From Balaenoptera acutorostrata (lineage: Eukaryota; Chordata; Mammalia; Artiodactyla; Balaenopteridae), in the NCBI RefSeq assembly GCF_949987535.1, contig NC_080079.1:57963613-58027612 (forward strand): 64,000 bases of DNA. The letters run 5' to 3'. Below the pieces are notes generated by a model, which saw only the letters and a program-made list of their open reading frames with translations, searched no databases and was not told where the DNA came from. This document shows positions 22,951-34,529 of this stretch, piece after piece. Numbering within the stretch: the stretch's first letter is position 1; each line of letters opens with the position of its first letter. The position numbers were made by a program, and so were the translations under genes.

Positions 22951-24690
22951 TGTGGGATTTTTGTAACATCTCACATAACCACTGTACAATAATCTGAACC
23001 AGGAAATTGACATAGATTCAATACCATTAGTGAATCTATGTACCTTATTCAGATTTCACCAATTGCCCCTCTAATGTTGTTTTTCTAGCCCAAATCCAAT
23101 CCAGGACCCCACTTTGCATTTCACTGTCATGTTTCCTTTGTCTCCTCCAGTTTGAGACAGCTCATGACCTTGGTACTTTTGTAAAGTGTTATTTTGCCCG
23201 GTGTTCCTCAATTGGTTTTGTCTGATATTTTCTCCTGACTAGGTTGAGGTTATTCAGTTTTGGCAAGAACACTGCAGAAGTCATGTTGTGCCTCTCAGTG
23301 CATTTTATCAGGAGGTACAAGGTGTCAGTATATGTTATTACTCGTGTTGTTAACTTTTAGCATTTGCTTAAAGTGTTGTCTGCCTGGTTTGTCCACTGTA
23401 AAGTTGCCATTTCCCTTTTACAATTAATAAATATCTTCTGGGGACATTTTTCTTTTTTGGAATTTTTATTTTTTATGTTATTTAATTTTTTTAAACATCT
23501 TTATTGGAGTATAATTGCTTACAATGGTGTGTTGGTTTCTGCTTTATAACAAAGGGACTCAGCTATACATATACATATATCCCCACATCTCCTCCCTCTT
23601 GTGTCTCCCTCCCACCCTCCCTATCCCACCCCTCTAGGTGGTCACAAAGCACCGAGCTGATCTCCCTGTGCTATGTGGCTGCTTCCCACTAGCTATCTAT
23701 TTTACATTTGGTAGTGTATATATATGTCCATGCTACTCTCTCACTTCGTCCCAGCTTACCCTTCCCCCTCCCCGTGTCCTCAAGACCGTTCTCTACGTCT
23801 GTGTCTTTATTCCTGTCCTGCCCCTAGGTTCTTCATATCCTTTTTTTTTTTTTAGATTCCATATATATGTGTTAGCATACGGTATTTGTTTTTCTCTTTC
23901 TGACTTACTTCACTCTGTATGACAGACTGTAGGTCCATCCACCTCACTACAAATAACTCAATTTCGTTTCTTTTTATGGCTGAGTAATATTCCATTGTAT
24001 ATATGTGCCACATCTTCTTTATCCATTCATCTGTCGATGGAAACTTGGGTTGCTTCCATGGGGACATATTTTGAGACCAATGAAATATCTCCTTTTTATC
24101 ATACTTTTAGCATCCATTTGAAAGGTTTTGCCAGCAATAATTATTACCATGGTATTTCCCAAATGATTTTCTATTTTCAGTTCTTCTACATGTATAAATT
24201 GGAATTTTACTGAAAGGAAGAGCTATCCCTTCTCCTTCATTTATTCATTATAACAGTGTGGACTCATGGATATTTATTTCATTCTATGGGTTATAATCCA
24301 TTACTACTATTATATTTTCTTATTTAAAATATCCCTGACCTGGCCTTTGGGTGCTCCTTTAATTTGGCTCCTGACAACTTGACATGCTCCCATCATATAT
24401 GTGATTTGGATTTTTTTTTTCACTAACTGATTTTCCCCCGGTTATGGGTAGCACTTTCTTTCTTCTTCATATGCCTAATTTTTTATTGTGTATAACATTT
24501 TAAATCTTGTGTTTAGTAGTGCTTTATTTTGTTGCGTTACTTTAAAGAGTGTTTGGATTTGTTGTAGCAGGCAGTTAAGATACTCATGGTTCATATCAAT
24601 CCTTTTCAAGCTTATTCTTTAAGTTTTAAAGGGCAGGTCTAGATTTTTCTGTACTGTAGGGTTATTTTAGCCACACTATTAGGACATGAC
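22951..24690 (-). mobile_element. Old L1M 3'-UTR-rich fragment
   Basis: The order 'cacataaccactgtacaata', 'ttattcagatttcacc', 'aaggtgtcagtatatg', 'gtttgtccactgtaaagttg', then after the insert 'taccatggtatttcccaa' and 'tggactcatggatattta' fits the long antisense 3' region of old L1M. The young L1 at 23453-24058 interrupts it between 'atcttctg' and 'gacatatttt'. Confidence 0.65.
23453..24058 (-). mobile_element. Young L1, 5'-truncated, about 0.6 kb
   Basis: The 3' end lies left ('aacatctttattggagtata'), then the C-rich 3' UTR, and at the right the last part of ORF2 (frame 23852-24067: MWHIYTMEYYSAIKRNEIE). The duplicated flank is TGGGGACATTTT at 23439-23450 against TGGGGACATATT at 24059-24070 (11 of 12). 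A T run at 23840 lies inside the 3' UTR. Confidence 0.88.
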
Positions 24691-25853
24691 ACTTATGTGA
24701 TTTCTACTAAATCCCCTATGTATTCAACAAAGTTCCTCCACCTGTTGTAGGAGCTCAAATGATTCCCAGCTTTGTGTGAGCTCTGAGAATTGTTTGGTTT
24801 AGAGCTCCCTGGAAAATTGTCTTTCCTTGTTAGTTGTTTTCTACCAATCTCATTGAGTTTTACCCTATGCATGCTCAGATTTATATTCAGCCAAAGATTT
24901 AGACTCCTCTGCAGGTTTTTGGAGCTCTTTCTCTGCAAAGCTCTCTCCTCTCCAGGACTCTGCCATGCAAATTCTAACTGCTTCAGCCTCTCCATGTAGT
25001 AAAAGCTCATTATGGTCTTAATTTGCATTTCTTTGATGGCTAATGATGTTCAACATCTTTTTATGTGCTTATTTGTCATCTTTATATGTTCTTTGCTGCA
25101 ACATTTCTTCATGTCTTTTGCCCATTTTCTAATGGGATTATTTGGATTTTTTATTGTTGAACTTTGAGCATTCTTTATATATTTAGAGATGAGTCCTTTG
25201 TCAGATATGTGATTTACAAAAATTTCTCCCAGTCTATAGCTTGTCTTTTCATCCCTTTAACAAAAGTTTTTCATTTTTATAAGTCCTGTTTATCAATTTT
25301 TTCCTTTTGTGGATTGTCATGTCTAAGGACTCTTTTTTGGTGTTATGTCTAAGAAGTCTTCACCAAGCTCCAAGTGCTGAAGATTTTCTTCTGTTTTCTT
25401 CTAGAAGACTTATAGTCTTACATTTGAATCTATGACCCATTTTGAGTTACTTTTCGCATAAGATGTGAGGTTTAGGTCAAGGTTCATTTTTTTTTTCTAT
25501 GGGTGTCTTTTAGTTGCTGCAGCACCATTTGTTGAAAAGACCATCCTTCCTGCATTGGATTGCTTTGACATTGAAAAAAATCATTTGGCTGTACTTGTAT
25601 GGGGTTATTTCTGGGGGCTCTATTCTGTTCCATTGATCTTTGTGTCTGTTACTCCACCAGTATCACACAGTCTTGATTACTGAGCTATGTAATCAGTCTT
25701 GAAATTGGACAGAGTTATTTCTCCCACTTTATTCATCATTTCCGAAACTGTTTTAGCCATTCTAATTCCTTGGCCTTTCCATATACATTTTAGAATAACT
25801 TGTCTATATCTGGAAAAAAATCTTCCTGAGATCTGGATAGGAATTTCTTTCTT

Positions 25854-25884
<31 letters not shown>

Positions 25885-26440
25885 CAACACTGTGTTGAGT
25901 GTGCTAATCCATGAACATGCTATGTCTATTTATTTAGAACATTCTTAATTTTTTTATCAGCATTTTCTGTTTTATATTCAGTCCTGTATGTTTGTTATAT
26001 TTACACTTAAGTATTTAAAAATTTTTTAAGCAATTGTAAATGGTATGGCATTTTTTTATCTCAGCTTCCATAGCTATATAGTAATACAGTTGATTTTTAT
26101 AAGTTGAACTTGTATCTTACAATCTTACTATTAGCTCTAGGAGATGGGTGTTGTTTTTTCTTGGTTTTGTTTTGGTATATTCCCTAGGTTTTCTATGTAG
26201 ATTATTATGTCATCTGCAGATGGCACAATCTTATGTTTTCCTTTCTGATCTTTATGCCTTTTATTTCCTTATCGTATGTTATTTAAGCACTGGCTAGAAC
26301 TTTCAGCACCATGTTGACTAGCAGTGATCAGAGCAGACATCCTTGTCTTGTTCCTGATCTTAGGGGGGAAACGTTTGATCTGTCACCATTAAGTATGATG
26401 TTAGCTATAGGGTTTTTTAATAGATGTTCTGTTTTTCAGC
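24690..26440 (-). mobile_element. Old L1M, ORF2 fragment
   Basis: Antisense ORF2-like text ('tttgcatttctttgatggct', 'gatgagtcctttgtcagata', 'ccctgatcttagggggg...') with frameshifts. The left 300 bp (24690-25010) look like a different L1 region ('gactcctctgcaggtttttg'), so the piece may be a join of two fragments. Confidence 0.6.
25853..25884. repeat. (ATCT)n microsatellite
   Basis: About eight uninterrupted tetranucleotide units lie inside the old L1 sequence and probably grew from a local ATCT-rich L1 segment. Confidence 0.95.
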
Positions 26441-29400
26441 TTTATTATTTATTATTTATTATTATTTATTATTTATTATTAGGGTATAATCTCAAATTAA
26501 AATTGTATATATTTAAAGTACATGATGTGATGATTTGACATACTTATACTTTGTGAAATGGTTACCACAATCAAGTCAACACAACCATTACCTCATATAG
26601 CTACCTTTGTTGCTGTTGTGAGAATGCTAAAAGTTTACTCTCTTAGCAGATTTTAAGTACACAATGTAGTGTTGTTAACTATATTCACCATGCTGTACCA
26701 TGCTCAGATCCCTAGAGTTTGTTCATCGTATAATGGCAGGCTTGTATCCTTTGACCAGCATCTTGCCATCTGCCCCTGGTAACCACTATTCTACTATGTT
26801 TATATGAGTGAAACTTTTTTTTTAAGTTTTCACATATAAGAGAAATCATATGGTATTTGTCTTTCTCTGTCTTACTTATTTCACTTAGCATAGTGCCATT
26901 GAGGTTCATCCATGTTGCCGCAAATGGCAATATTTCATTCTTTTTTATGGCTGAGTAATTTTCCATTGTATATGTTATACCACAATTTCTTTATTCACTT
27001 ATCCATCGATGGACACTTAGGTTGTTTGCATGTCTTGGCTATTGTAAATAATGCTGTAAAGAACATGGGGCACGTACATCTTTTCAAGTTAGTGTTTTTT
27101 TCTCTTTGGATAAATACCCAGAAGTGGAATTGCTGGATTATATGGTAGTAATTCTATTTTAAATTTTTTGAGGAAACTCCGTACTGTTTTTCATAGTGGC
27201 TGTAGCAGTTTACCTTACCACCAACAATGCTCAGGGTTCCCTTTTCTCCACATCCTCACCAACACTTATTTCATGTCTTTTTGATGATAACCGTTCTGAC
27301 AGGGGTGAGGTGATATCTCGCTGTGGTTTTGATTTCCCTCATGATTAATGTTGTTGAGCATCTTTTCATGTTTTTGTTGATCATCTGTGTCTTTTTTGGA
27401 AGAAAGTCTATTCAGATCTTCTGCCCATTTTAAAATCAGATTGTTTGTTTTTTACGACTGAATTGTATGAGTTCTTTATATATTTTAGATATTAGCCTCA
27501 TATCAGATATATGATTTGCACATATTTTCTCCCATTCAGTAAGTTGCCTTTTCATTTTGTTGATAGTTTCCTTTGTTGTGAAGAAGCATTTTAGCTTGAT
27601 GTAGTCCCACTTGTTTATTTTTGCTTTTATTGCTCATGCTTTTGGTGTGATATCCAAAATATCATTGCCAAGACCATTGTCAAGGAGCTTTGTCCTTATG
27701 TATTCTTCTAGTTTTGTGGTTTCAGTATTATGTTTAAATCTTTAATCCATTTTGAATTAATTCTTGTGAGTGATGTAAGATAGGGGTCCAATTTTATTCT
27801 TCGGCATGTGGTTATCCAGTTTTCCCAATGTCATTTACTGAAGAGCTTCTCCTTTCCCCATTGAGTATTCTTGGCTCCCATGTCAAATATTAGTTGACCA
27901 TATATGTAAGGGTTTATTTCTGAGCTCTTGATTTTGTTCCATTTGTCTTTGTATCTATTGTGATGCCAGTGCCACACTGTTTTGATTACTATAGCTTTGT
28001 AATATAGTTTGAAATTAGAAAGTGTGTTGTTCTTTTTCCTCAAGATAATTTGGTTATTTGTGGTCTTTTGTGATTCCACACAAATTTTTGGATTTTTTTC
28101 CATTTCTGTGAAAAATGCCATTGAAATTTTGATAGGGGTTACATAAATCTATAGATGGCTTTAGGTAGTAGGGACATTTTAACAATATTAATTCTTCTGA
28201 TTAATGAACATGGGATATCTTTCCATTTGTTTGTGTCTTCAATTTCTTTCACCAATGTCTTGTTGTTTTCAGTGTACAGATCTTTTACCTCCTTGGATGA
28301 ATTTATTCCTATCTTATTGCTTTTGATACGACTATGAATGGGATTGCTTTCTTTATTTCTTTCTCAGATATTTCATTGTTAGTGTACAGAAATGAAGCGG
28401 ATTTCTGTATGTTGATTTTGTATCCTGCAACTTTACTGGATTCGTAAATTAGTTCTATGACTTTTTTGGTGGGGTCTTTAGGGTTTTTTACAAATAAGAT
28501 CATATCATCTGCAAACAGAGACAATTTTACCTCCTCCTTTCTGATTTGGATACATTTTATTTCTTTTTCTTGCCTAATTGTTCTGACTAGGACTTCCAGT
28601 ACTATGTTGAAGTGGTGATAGTAGGCATCCTTGTCTTGTTCCTGATCTTGGAGGAAAATCTTTCAACTTTTCACCATTGAGTATGATGTTAGCTGTGGAC
28701 TTGTGATATATGGCCTTTATTATGTTCAGGTATGTTCCTTCCATACCCAATTTGTTGAGGGTTTTTATAATGCAAGGATATTGAATATTGTCAAATGCTT
28801 TTTCTGCATCTATTGAGATGATCATGTGATTTTACATATCATTTTATTAGTTGGTGTATCACATGTATTGATTTGCATGTGTTGAGCCATCCTTGCATCC
28901 CAGGGATAAATCCAGCTTGATCATGGCGTATGATCCTTTTAATGTGCTATTGAATTTGATTTGTCAATATTTTGTTGAGAACTTTTGTACCTATATTTAT
29001 CAGGGATGTTGGTCTCTAGTTTTTTTTTTTTCCTTGTAGTATCCTTATATGGCTTGGTATCAGATTTCATTCTGGCTTCATAAAATGAGTTTGGGAGTGT
29101 TCCCTTCTATTCAGTTTTCTTGGAAGAGTTTGAGAAGGATTGGCATTAATTTGTCTTCAAATGTTTGGTAGAATTTGCCAATGAAACCATCTGGTCTTGG
29201 GCTTTTCTTTGTTGGGAGGTTTGTGATTACTGATTAGATCTTCTAACTCATTATTGGTCTGTTCATATATTCTGTTTCTTCATTATTCACCCTTAGAAGG
29301 TTGCAAATTTCTGGAAAGTATTCCACCTTTCTAGGTTTTCCAATTCATTGGTCTATAATTGTTCATAGTAGTCTTAGGATCATTAGTATTTCCATGGTAT

Positions 29401-29530
29401 CAGTTGTAATGTCTCCTCTTTCATTTCTGATTTTATTTATGTGCATCTTTTCTCTCTTTTTTCTTAGTCTAGCTAAAGATTTGTCAATTTTATCATTTCC
29501 AAAAAAAAAGCAGCACCCCAGTTCTTTATT
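26441..29530 (-). mobile_element. Long L1M, 3' UTR and most of ORF2
   Basis: About 3 kb antisense. From left: tail-like TTATTTA repeats (26441-26491), 3' UTR, ORF2 C-terminus (26712-26966: MENYSAIKKNEIL), middle (27831-28121), and reverse transcriptase. The catalytic FADD is kept at 28504-28515 within frame 28309-28524, and [12 protein letters not shown] lies in frame 28574-28825. Frames are broken many times. It stops before the endonuclease domain. Confidence 0.85.
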
Positions 29531-29544
29531 AAGAAGTTCCCCCT

Positions 29545-29698
29545 TGGACTTCCCTGGTGCTCCAGTGGTTAAGACTCCCATGCAGGGGGCACGGGTTCGA
29601 TCCCTGGTTGGGGAACTAAGATCCTACATGCCGTGGGGCACGGCCAGAAAAAAAAGAAAGGGCTCAATAAATGTTAGCTGTTACTAGTTTTTAAAAAA
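29545..29698 (+). mobile_element. Short tRNA-derived SINE with an extra 3' segment
   Basis: Body GGACTTCCCTGGTGCTCCAG to 'cacggccag' with B box GGTTCGATCCC, then an A-rich tail (29648-29659). A further stretch of about 30 bp follows, resembling a MIR 3' end ('ctcaataaatgttagctg'), ends in T5 (29688-29692), and has a second A run. Flanks AAGAAGTTCCCCCT (29531-29544) and AAGAAGTCCCCCT (from about 29699) enclose the extra segment too. Confidence 0.8.
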
Positions 29699-30037
29699 AG
29701 AAGTCCCCCTCTATTCTTAGTATTCTGAGAGTTTTTATCATGAATGAGTATTGAATTTTGTCAAATGCTTTTTCTGTATCAGTAGCTCTGATCATATAGT
29801 TTTTCTTCTTTAGCCTGTCAGTATGGTAGATTGCATTGACTTTCAAATATTGAGCCAGCTTTGCATCCCTGGAATAAACCCTACTTGGTCATGGTGTATA
29901 ATTTTTTTTAACATATTATTGAATTCCCTTTGTTAATATTTTGTTAAGGATTTTTGAAGGATATTGATCTTTTTTTTGGCAATGTGTTTGTTTTGTTTTG
30001 GCATCAGAATAATACTAGCTTGATAAAATGAAGTTGG

Positions 30038-30682
30038 ATCTTGAAGAGCTATATGCACCTCACTATTCATTGTAATATTATTCACAATAGCCAAGATATG
30101 GAAACAAACTAAATGTCCATTGATGGGTGAATGGATAAAAAATATATATTTATATATACAATGGAATATTATTCAGCTATAAAAAAGAAAGAAATCCTGC
30201 CATTTGCAACAACGTGGATCAGCCTGGAGGATGTTATGCTAAGTGAAATCATCCAGACACAAAAAGACAAATATTGCATGATCTCATTTATATGTGGATT
30301 TTAAGAAAGTAGAACTAATAGAAGCAGAACGTAGAATGATAGTTGCCAGGGACTGGGGGCTGAAGGAAATGGGGAGATGTTGGTCAGAGGATACAAACTT
30401 TCAGTTATGAGATGAAATAAGTTCTGAGGATCTAATGTACAGCATGGTGACCATAGTTAACAATACTCTATTGTATACTTGAAATATGGTAAAAGAGTAG
30501 ATCTTAAGTGTTCTTAACACACACACACACACACACACAAAAGGTAACTATGTAAGGTGATGGGTGTGTTAATTAAATTGATTATGGTAATCATTTCACA
30601 GTGTATACATGTATCAAATTATGTTGTATACTTTGAATATATACAATTTTTATTTGTCAATTATACCTTAGTAAAGCTGGAA
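30038..30682 (+). mobile_element. L1 3' end in sense orientation
   Basis: Sense ORF2 tail and 3' UTR: 'gtccattgatgggtgaatgg', 'caatggaatattattcagc', then 'ccatagttaacaatac' and a closing block 'ttatttgtcaattatacctt'. It is 5'-truncated and inserted in an antisense L1. Duplicated flanks are AAAATGAAGTTGG (30025-30037) and AAAATGAATTGG (30683-30694), differing by one deletion. Confidence 0.85.
30516..30539. repeat. (AC)n microsatellite in L1 3' UTR
   Basis: About 12 AC units follow 'gtgttcttaac', the position where this L1 family's 3' UTR commonly carries an AC tract. Confidence 0.95.
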
Positions 30683-31396
30683 AAAATGAATTGGCAAGTT
30701 TCCTCATCTTATCTTTTCTGGAAGAGATTGTGTAGAACTGGTGTTAATTCTTAAATGTTTGGCGGAATTCAGTGGTGAAGCCATCTGTGCCTGGAAATTT
30801 GTTTTTGGGAGTTTTAAAATTATGAGTTCAATTTCCTTAATAGTTACAGGGCTATTCAAATTATCTATACTGTATTGGGTGACTTGTGGTAGTTTGTGCT
30901 TTTCAAGGAATTGGTCCATTTCATCTAAGTTGTCAAATTCATGTGTGTAGAGTTGTTTGTAGTATTTCCTTATTATTTTTTGATGTCTGCTGGGTCTGTA
31001 GTGATATCATCTGTTTCATTCCTGATATGGATAATATATGTCTTCTCTCTTTTTTTCTTTGTCAGTATTGCTAGAAGTTTGTTGATTTTATTGAGCTTTT
31101 CAAAGAGCCAGTTTTTGTGTCATTGATTTTCTATGTTTTTTTCTGTTTTCAATTTCATTTATTTCTGCTATTATTATTATTATTTTCTTCTTTCTGCTTG
31201 CTTTTGGTTTAGTTTGCTCTTATATTTTTAGTTTCTGATTGTGGGACATTAAACTATTGATTTGAGGCTTTTCCTAAATGTAAACATTTTATTTAGTGCT
31301 ATAAATTTTCCTATCAGCACTACTTTAGCTGCATCACACAAATTTGGGTTATATTGTATTTCCACTGTCATTCAGTCTAGTGTTCATCCTTTGGGC

Positions 31397-32432
31397 CAAG
31401 GGTCAGTAAACCTCAGTATAGGGACAGATAGTAAATACCTTAGGGTTTGTGGGACTATGATCTATGTCACTCCTACTGGTCTTTTTTTTTCCCTATAACA
31501 TTTAAAAAAAATAAGCTTATTTTTTAGAGCAGTTTTAGGCTCACAGCAAAGTTGAGAGAAGGGTACAGAGATTCCCATATACTTCCTGCCCCCACATTAT
31601 CAACAGCCCTGACCAGACTGGTACATTTGCTACAATTGGTGGACCTACACTGGCACATCATTATCATCCAGAGTTCATAGTTTACATGACGTTTCAGTCT
31701 TGGTTTTGTATATTCTATGGGCTTCGACAAATGTATGATGACATGTATTATAGTATTATACAGAGTAGTTTCACTGCCCTAAAAATCCTCTGTGCTCTAC
31801 CTACTCTTCGCTCCCTCCCCTCAACCCTGGCAACCATGAATATTTTTATTGTCTCCATAGCATTGCTTCTTCCAGAATGTCATATAGTTAGAATCATATA
31901 GTATGTAGCCTTTTCAGATTGGCTTCTTTCATTTGGTAATATATGTTTAAGATACATCTTTGTCTTTTCACACCTTGATAGTCCATTTCTTTTTGGCTCT
32001 GAGTAACATTCAGTTTTCAGATATACCATACAGTTTATTTGTCCAGTTACTCAGGGGTAACTTGGTTGCTTCCAGGTTTTAGCAATTATGAATAAAGTTT
32101 CTATAAACACCTGTGTGCAGGTTTTTGTGTGGACACAAGTATTCAGTTCCTTTAAGTAGGAATATAATTGCTGGATCATATGGTAAAAGTATAATTAGTT
32201 TTGTTAGAAACTGCCAAACTGTCTTCCAAAGTGTCTGTATCATCATTCTACATTCCCAACAGCAATGAATGAGAGTTCCTGTTGTTCCACATCCTCACCA
32301 ATATTTGGTGTTGTCAGTGTTCTTGATTTTGGCCATTCTAATAAGTGTATAACATTTTAAAACTGTAAAACCATTCTTAGCTTGCACACTATACAAAAAC
32401 TGGCTTGTGGAGCTATAGTTTGCCAACCTCTG
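31397..32432. mobile_element. hAT-type DNA transposon remnant, split by L1
   Basis: The left end CAAGGGTCAGTAAACC (31397) and the right end, read in reverse complement CAGAGGTTGGCAAACT (32432), form the terminal inverted repeats of a Tip100-like hAT (Arthur/Zaphod type). The 8-bp duplications CTTTGGGC (31389-31396) and CTTTAGAC (32433-32440) match at 6 of 8. Only about 85 bp on each side remain; the middle is L1. Confidence 0.7.
31480..32355 (-). mobile_element. L1M fragment nested in the hAT element
   Basis: Antisense L1M: 3' UTR ('gttttaggctcacagcaaag', 'ccccacattatcaacagccc') then ORF2 C-terminal text ('tgctggatcatatggtaaaa', 'ttccacatcctcaccaa'). It is 5'-truncated at 'taataagtgtataac'. 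No open frame of significance remains. Confidence 0.8.
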
Positions 32433-32440
32433 CTTTAGAC

Positions 32441-32890
32441 CCGTTTCCCACCATTCACTTCCTGAGTATGTCTATAGCCTAGAATGGTACATGTCCTTGC
32501 TGCACTTTTTTATTACTACTACTACTACTACTACTACTACTACAACACACACACACACACAGTTAATGCCTTACTTCTTCCAATTTCTCTACAACTTTCT
32601 CTTTTTCCAGGACTCATTTCAATTCTTACCACGACTTTCATGAAATTTGTTCTGTCTGATTCATTCTACACCTGACTCTCTTTCAGAAAACTTAACTGCA
32701 TATAATTTTGCTAACGCTATTTTGTGCTGAGTGCGTACTGCCATGACTTACCACTTTACTATTCCAGGTATCTTAATTTATTTCTGCAACTAGATTGTAG
32801 GTCCCTGGAGAGCTAAGATTTGTCTTAACAACTGCAATGATAACAGTGCTTTGTTTTAAGACAACCCTTTCTGGTTTATAAAGTTTTCTC
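32441..32890. other. Unassigned sequence around the microsatellite
   Basis: AT-rich DNA following the hAT element. Beyond the compound microsatellite, nothing is recognised. Confidence 0.4.
32513..32561. repeat. Compound microsatellite (TAC)n(AC)n
   Basis: About ten TAC/ACT units run straight into about nine AC units. The 63-codon open frame across it, beginning at 32484, encodes poly-tyrosine from the repeat and is not a gene. Confidence 0.95.
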
Positions 32891-32899
32891 GTGGCCTTT

Positions 32900-33055
32900 T
32901 TCTTTTGAGTTCATCAGGAGAACCTTGTGAAGCGGTCTGGGCAAGGAATTTTATCTCTAGTTGACAAATGAAGAAACTAAGGCTCAGACAGTTGACATTG
33001 TCCAAGGCTCATGACTAGTAAATGACAGATGTAGAGTCCAGCGTTGGCCATTTGC
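32900..33055 (-). mobile_element. MIR remnant
   Basis: Antisense MIR: 'tagttgacaaatgaagaaac', 'taaggctcagacagttgac', 'tgtccaaggctcatgactag' and 'taaatgacagatgtagagtc'. Confidence 0.7.
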
Positions 33056-33944
33056 TGCGTCAGCACCCTGGCACCCAGCAGTGGGTGGGCACCCCGAATG
33101 CCCTTGGCCCAGCCTGTTGAATGAATGCCTGATGCTGAGAGTCTTTATTCATTTCCCTGGCGGTGTCATCGAGTCCCCCACATCCATACCTCTACTTCCT
33201 CCGCGCTTCCCCTGCTCTGTTTTCTGCTGCGTGCTACTATTATTTTAGGGAGAATTTGGGCTGTCACCCTCTAGGAACATCGATCCTTTCATATCTGGAA
33301 AATTTTTCTCCAGAGAAAGAGGATTCAGCCTGAAGCGTGCTCATTACCTGGAACTGTTCTTGGCTAGAAAAAGGCCACATTCCAGGGGAAGCCTTATCCC
33401 GCAGGGATATCTTACAGCTGCCCTGAGGAGAGACCTTCCCCACTGTCACCATGTCCTCCATGGGAGCATACTGAGGGTGGGGGGCTGGGCCTGTTGGGCT
33501 CTGGCACAGGAAACTGCCTCTTTCATGGTGTGGTCTCTGCACTAACAGAGGAGATGTTGGTGGAAAAACTAGGGATGGTGTTTTCACAGCGTCAGCAAGC
33601 AACTTGGCAAACACGGGAGTGAAGGCAGGCCTGGTCACCTCTGCTGTGCAGCAAAGACCCTGTACCTGTCCCCACAGTGAGCCCAAATGCCTTACACTTA
33701 GAAGAAGGTCTTCAGCCTGCGCCTGGGATTTCAGAATGACCATTTTCCCTCTGGACGCCCTAAGCCCAGGCCTGGACCTGCCTGGTGAGGGGCCAGCGGC
33801 CTTGCTCTTTCCATGCAGGCGTGGCTCCCATAGGCTTGCCCACCTCCACCCCAACCCCGGAGCCAGAGGACAGCCTGGGCAAGATAACCGGCCCTGCTGG
33901 CCGAAAGTCCACCTCCCACAGGTACGACTTTAAAAGGAGAAGCT
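33056..33944. other. Unassigned GC-rich sequence with a long chance frame
   Basis: The longest non-repeat frame of the window (33264-33854, minus, 196 codons) lies here. It has no signal peptide, no membrane segment, no recognisable domain and a proline/serine-rich composition following local GC content. Competing frames cover the same bases on the plus strand. I do not call it a gene. Confidence 0.45.
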
Positions 33945-34063
33945 TGGGGAGTTCCCTGATGGTCCAGTAGTTAGGACTCGGCACTTTCACTGCCATGGCC
34001 CTGGATTCAGTCCCTGGTTGGGGAACTAAGATCCCACAAGCTGTGTGGCGTGGCCAAAAAAAA
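33945..34063 (+). mobile_element. Short tRNA-derived SINE, older subtype
   Basis: Body GGGGAGTTCCCTGATGGTCC to 'gtgtggcgtggcc' plus a short A tail. The B box is damaged (GGATTCAGTCCC). A perfect 14-bp duplication, TAAAAGGAGAAGCT, lies at 33931-33944 and 34064-34077. Confidence 0.92.
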
Positions 34064-34329
34064 TAAAAGGAGAAGCTAGTCTGGAGTCAGGCAAGGAGGC
34101 TCCCTGGAGCACATGACGGACAGACTCCCGGGGGGCCCTTTCTTTGGGGCTCAGCAGTTACATTAATTCAAAGAGAACACAGCATCCTGCCTGAAGAAAC
34201 TCATTTTCCTTTAAGGTCCCTTCCTTTGTTCAATCCTCTACAATCCATTGTTTCACTCGTTCGAGTCTTCCTGACTACCTCCTCCAGGAAGTCTCTGAGG
34301 GCTGGAGACTCCGGGGGGAAATAAATAAT

Positions 34330-34525
34330 AAACAACGCTATTGAGTGCTGAGTGCAGGTGACACTGTTCTAGGTGCCTACCTCGCATTAACTCAACCCTC
34401 ACGACAACTTCCTGAGACAGACACTCCACTTAATCTGGAATTTTCGGAGGAGCCCCGCCTGCCTACCAAAGCACCCAGTAGGGCAGGAGCCTAGAGTCTA
34501 GCTCAGGCCTGTGCTCTTGACCCCC
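34330..34525 (-). mobile_element. MIR remnant
   Basis: Antisense MIR: 'ttgagtgctgagtgcaggtg', 'cactgttctaggtgcctacc', 'cattaactcaaccctcacga' and 'cttcctgagacagacac'. The right end is diverged. Confidence 0.6.
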
Positions 34526-34529
34526 ACCT

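Larger units (their letters stand above)
29531..31388 (-). mobile_element. Second L1M copy, RT and upstream ORF2 region
   Basis: The text 'gtattgaattttgtcaaatg' at 29746 repeats a reverse transcriptase segment already passed at about 28780, so this is a separate copy butting on the previous one. It runs to 'gtcattcagtctagtgttc' at 31388. A frame at 30704-30919 keeps MDQFLEKHKLPQ. It is interrupted by a SINE (29545-29698) and a plus-strand L1 (30038-30682). Confidence 0.75.

Noticed and set aside
32484..32675. Open frame with poly-tyrosine
   Set aside because: Encoded by the (TAC)n microsatellite.
33264..33854. 196-codon minus-strand open frame
   Set aside because: GC-rich, no domain, competing frames on the other strand, no start or splice context; most likely chance.
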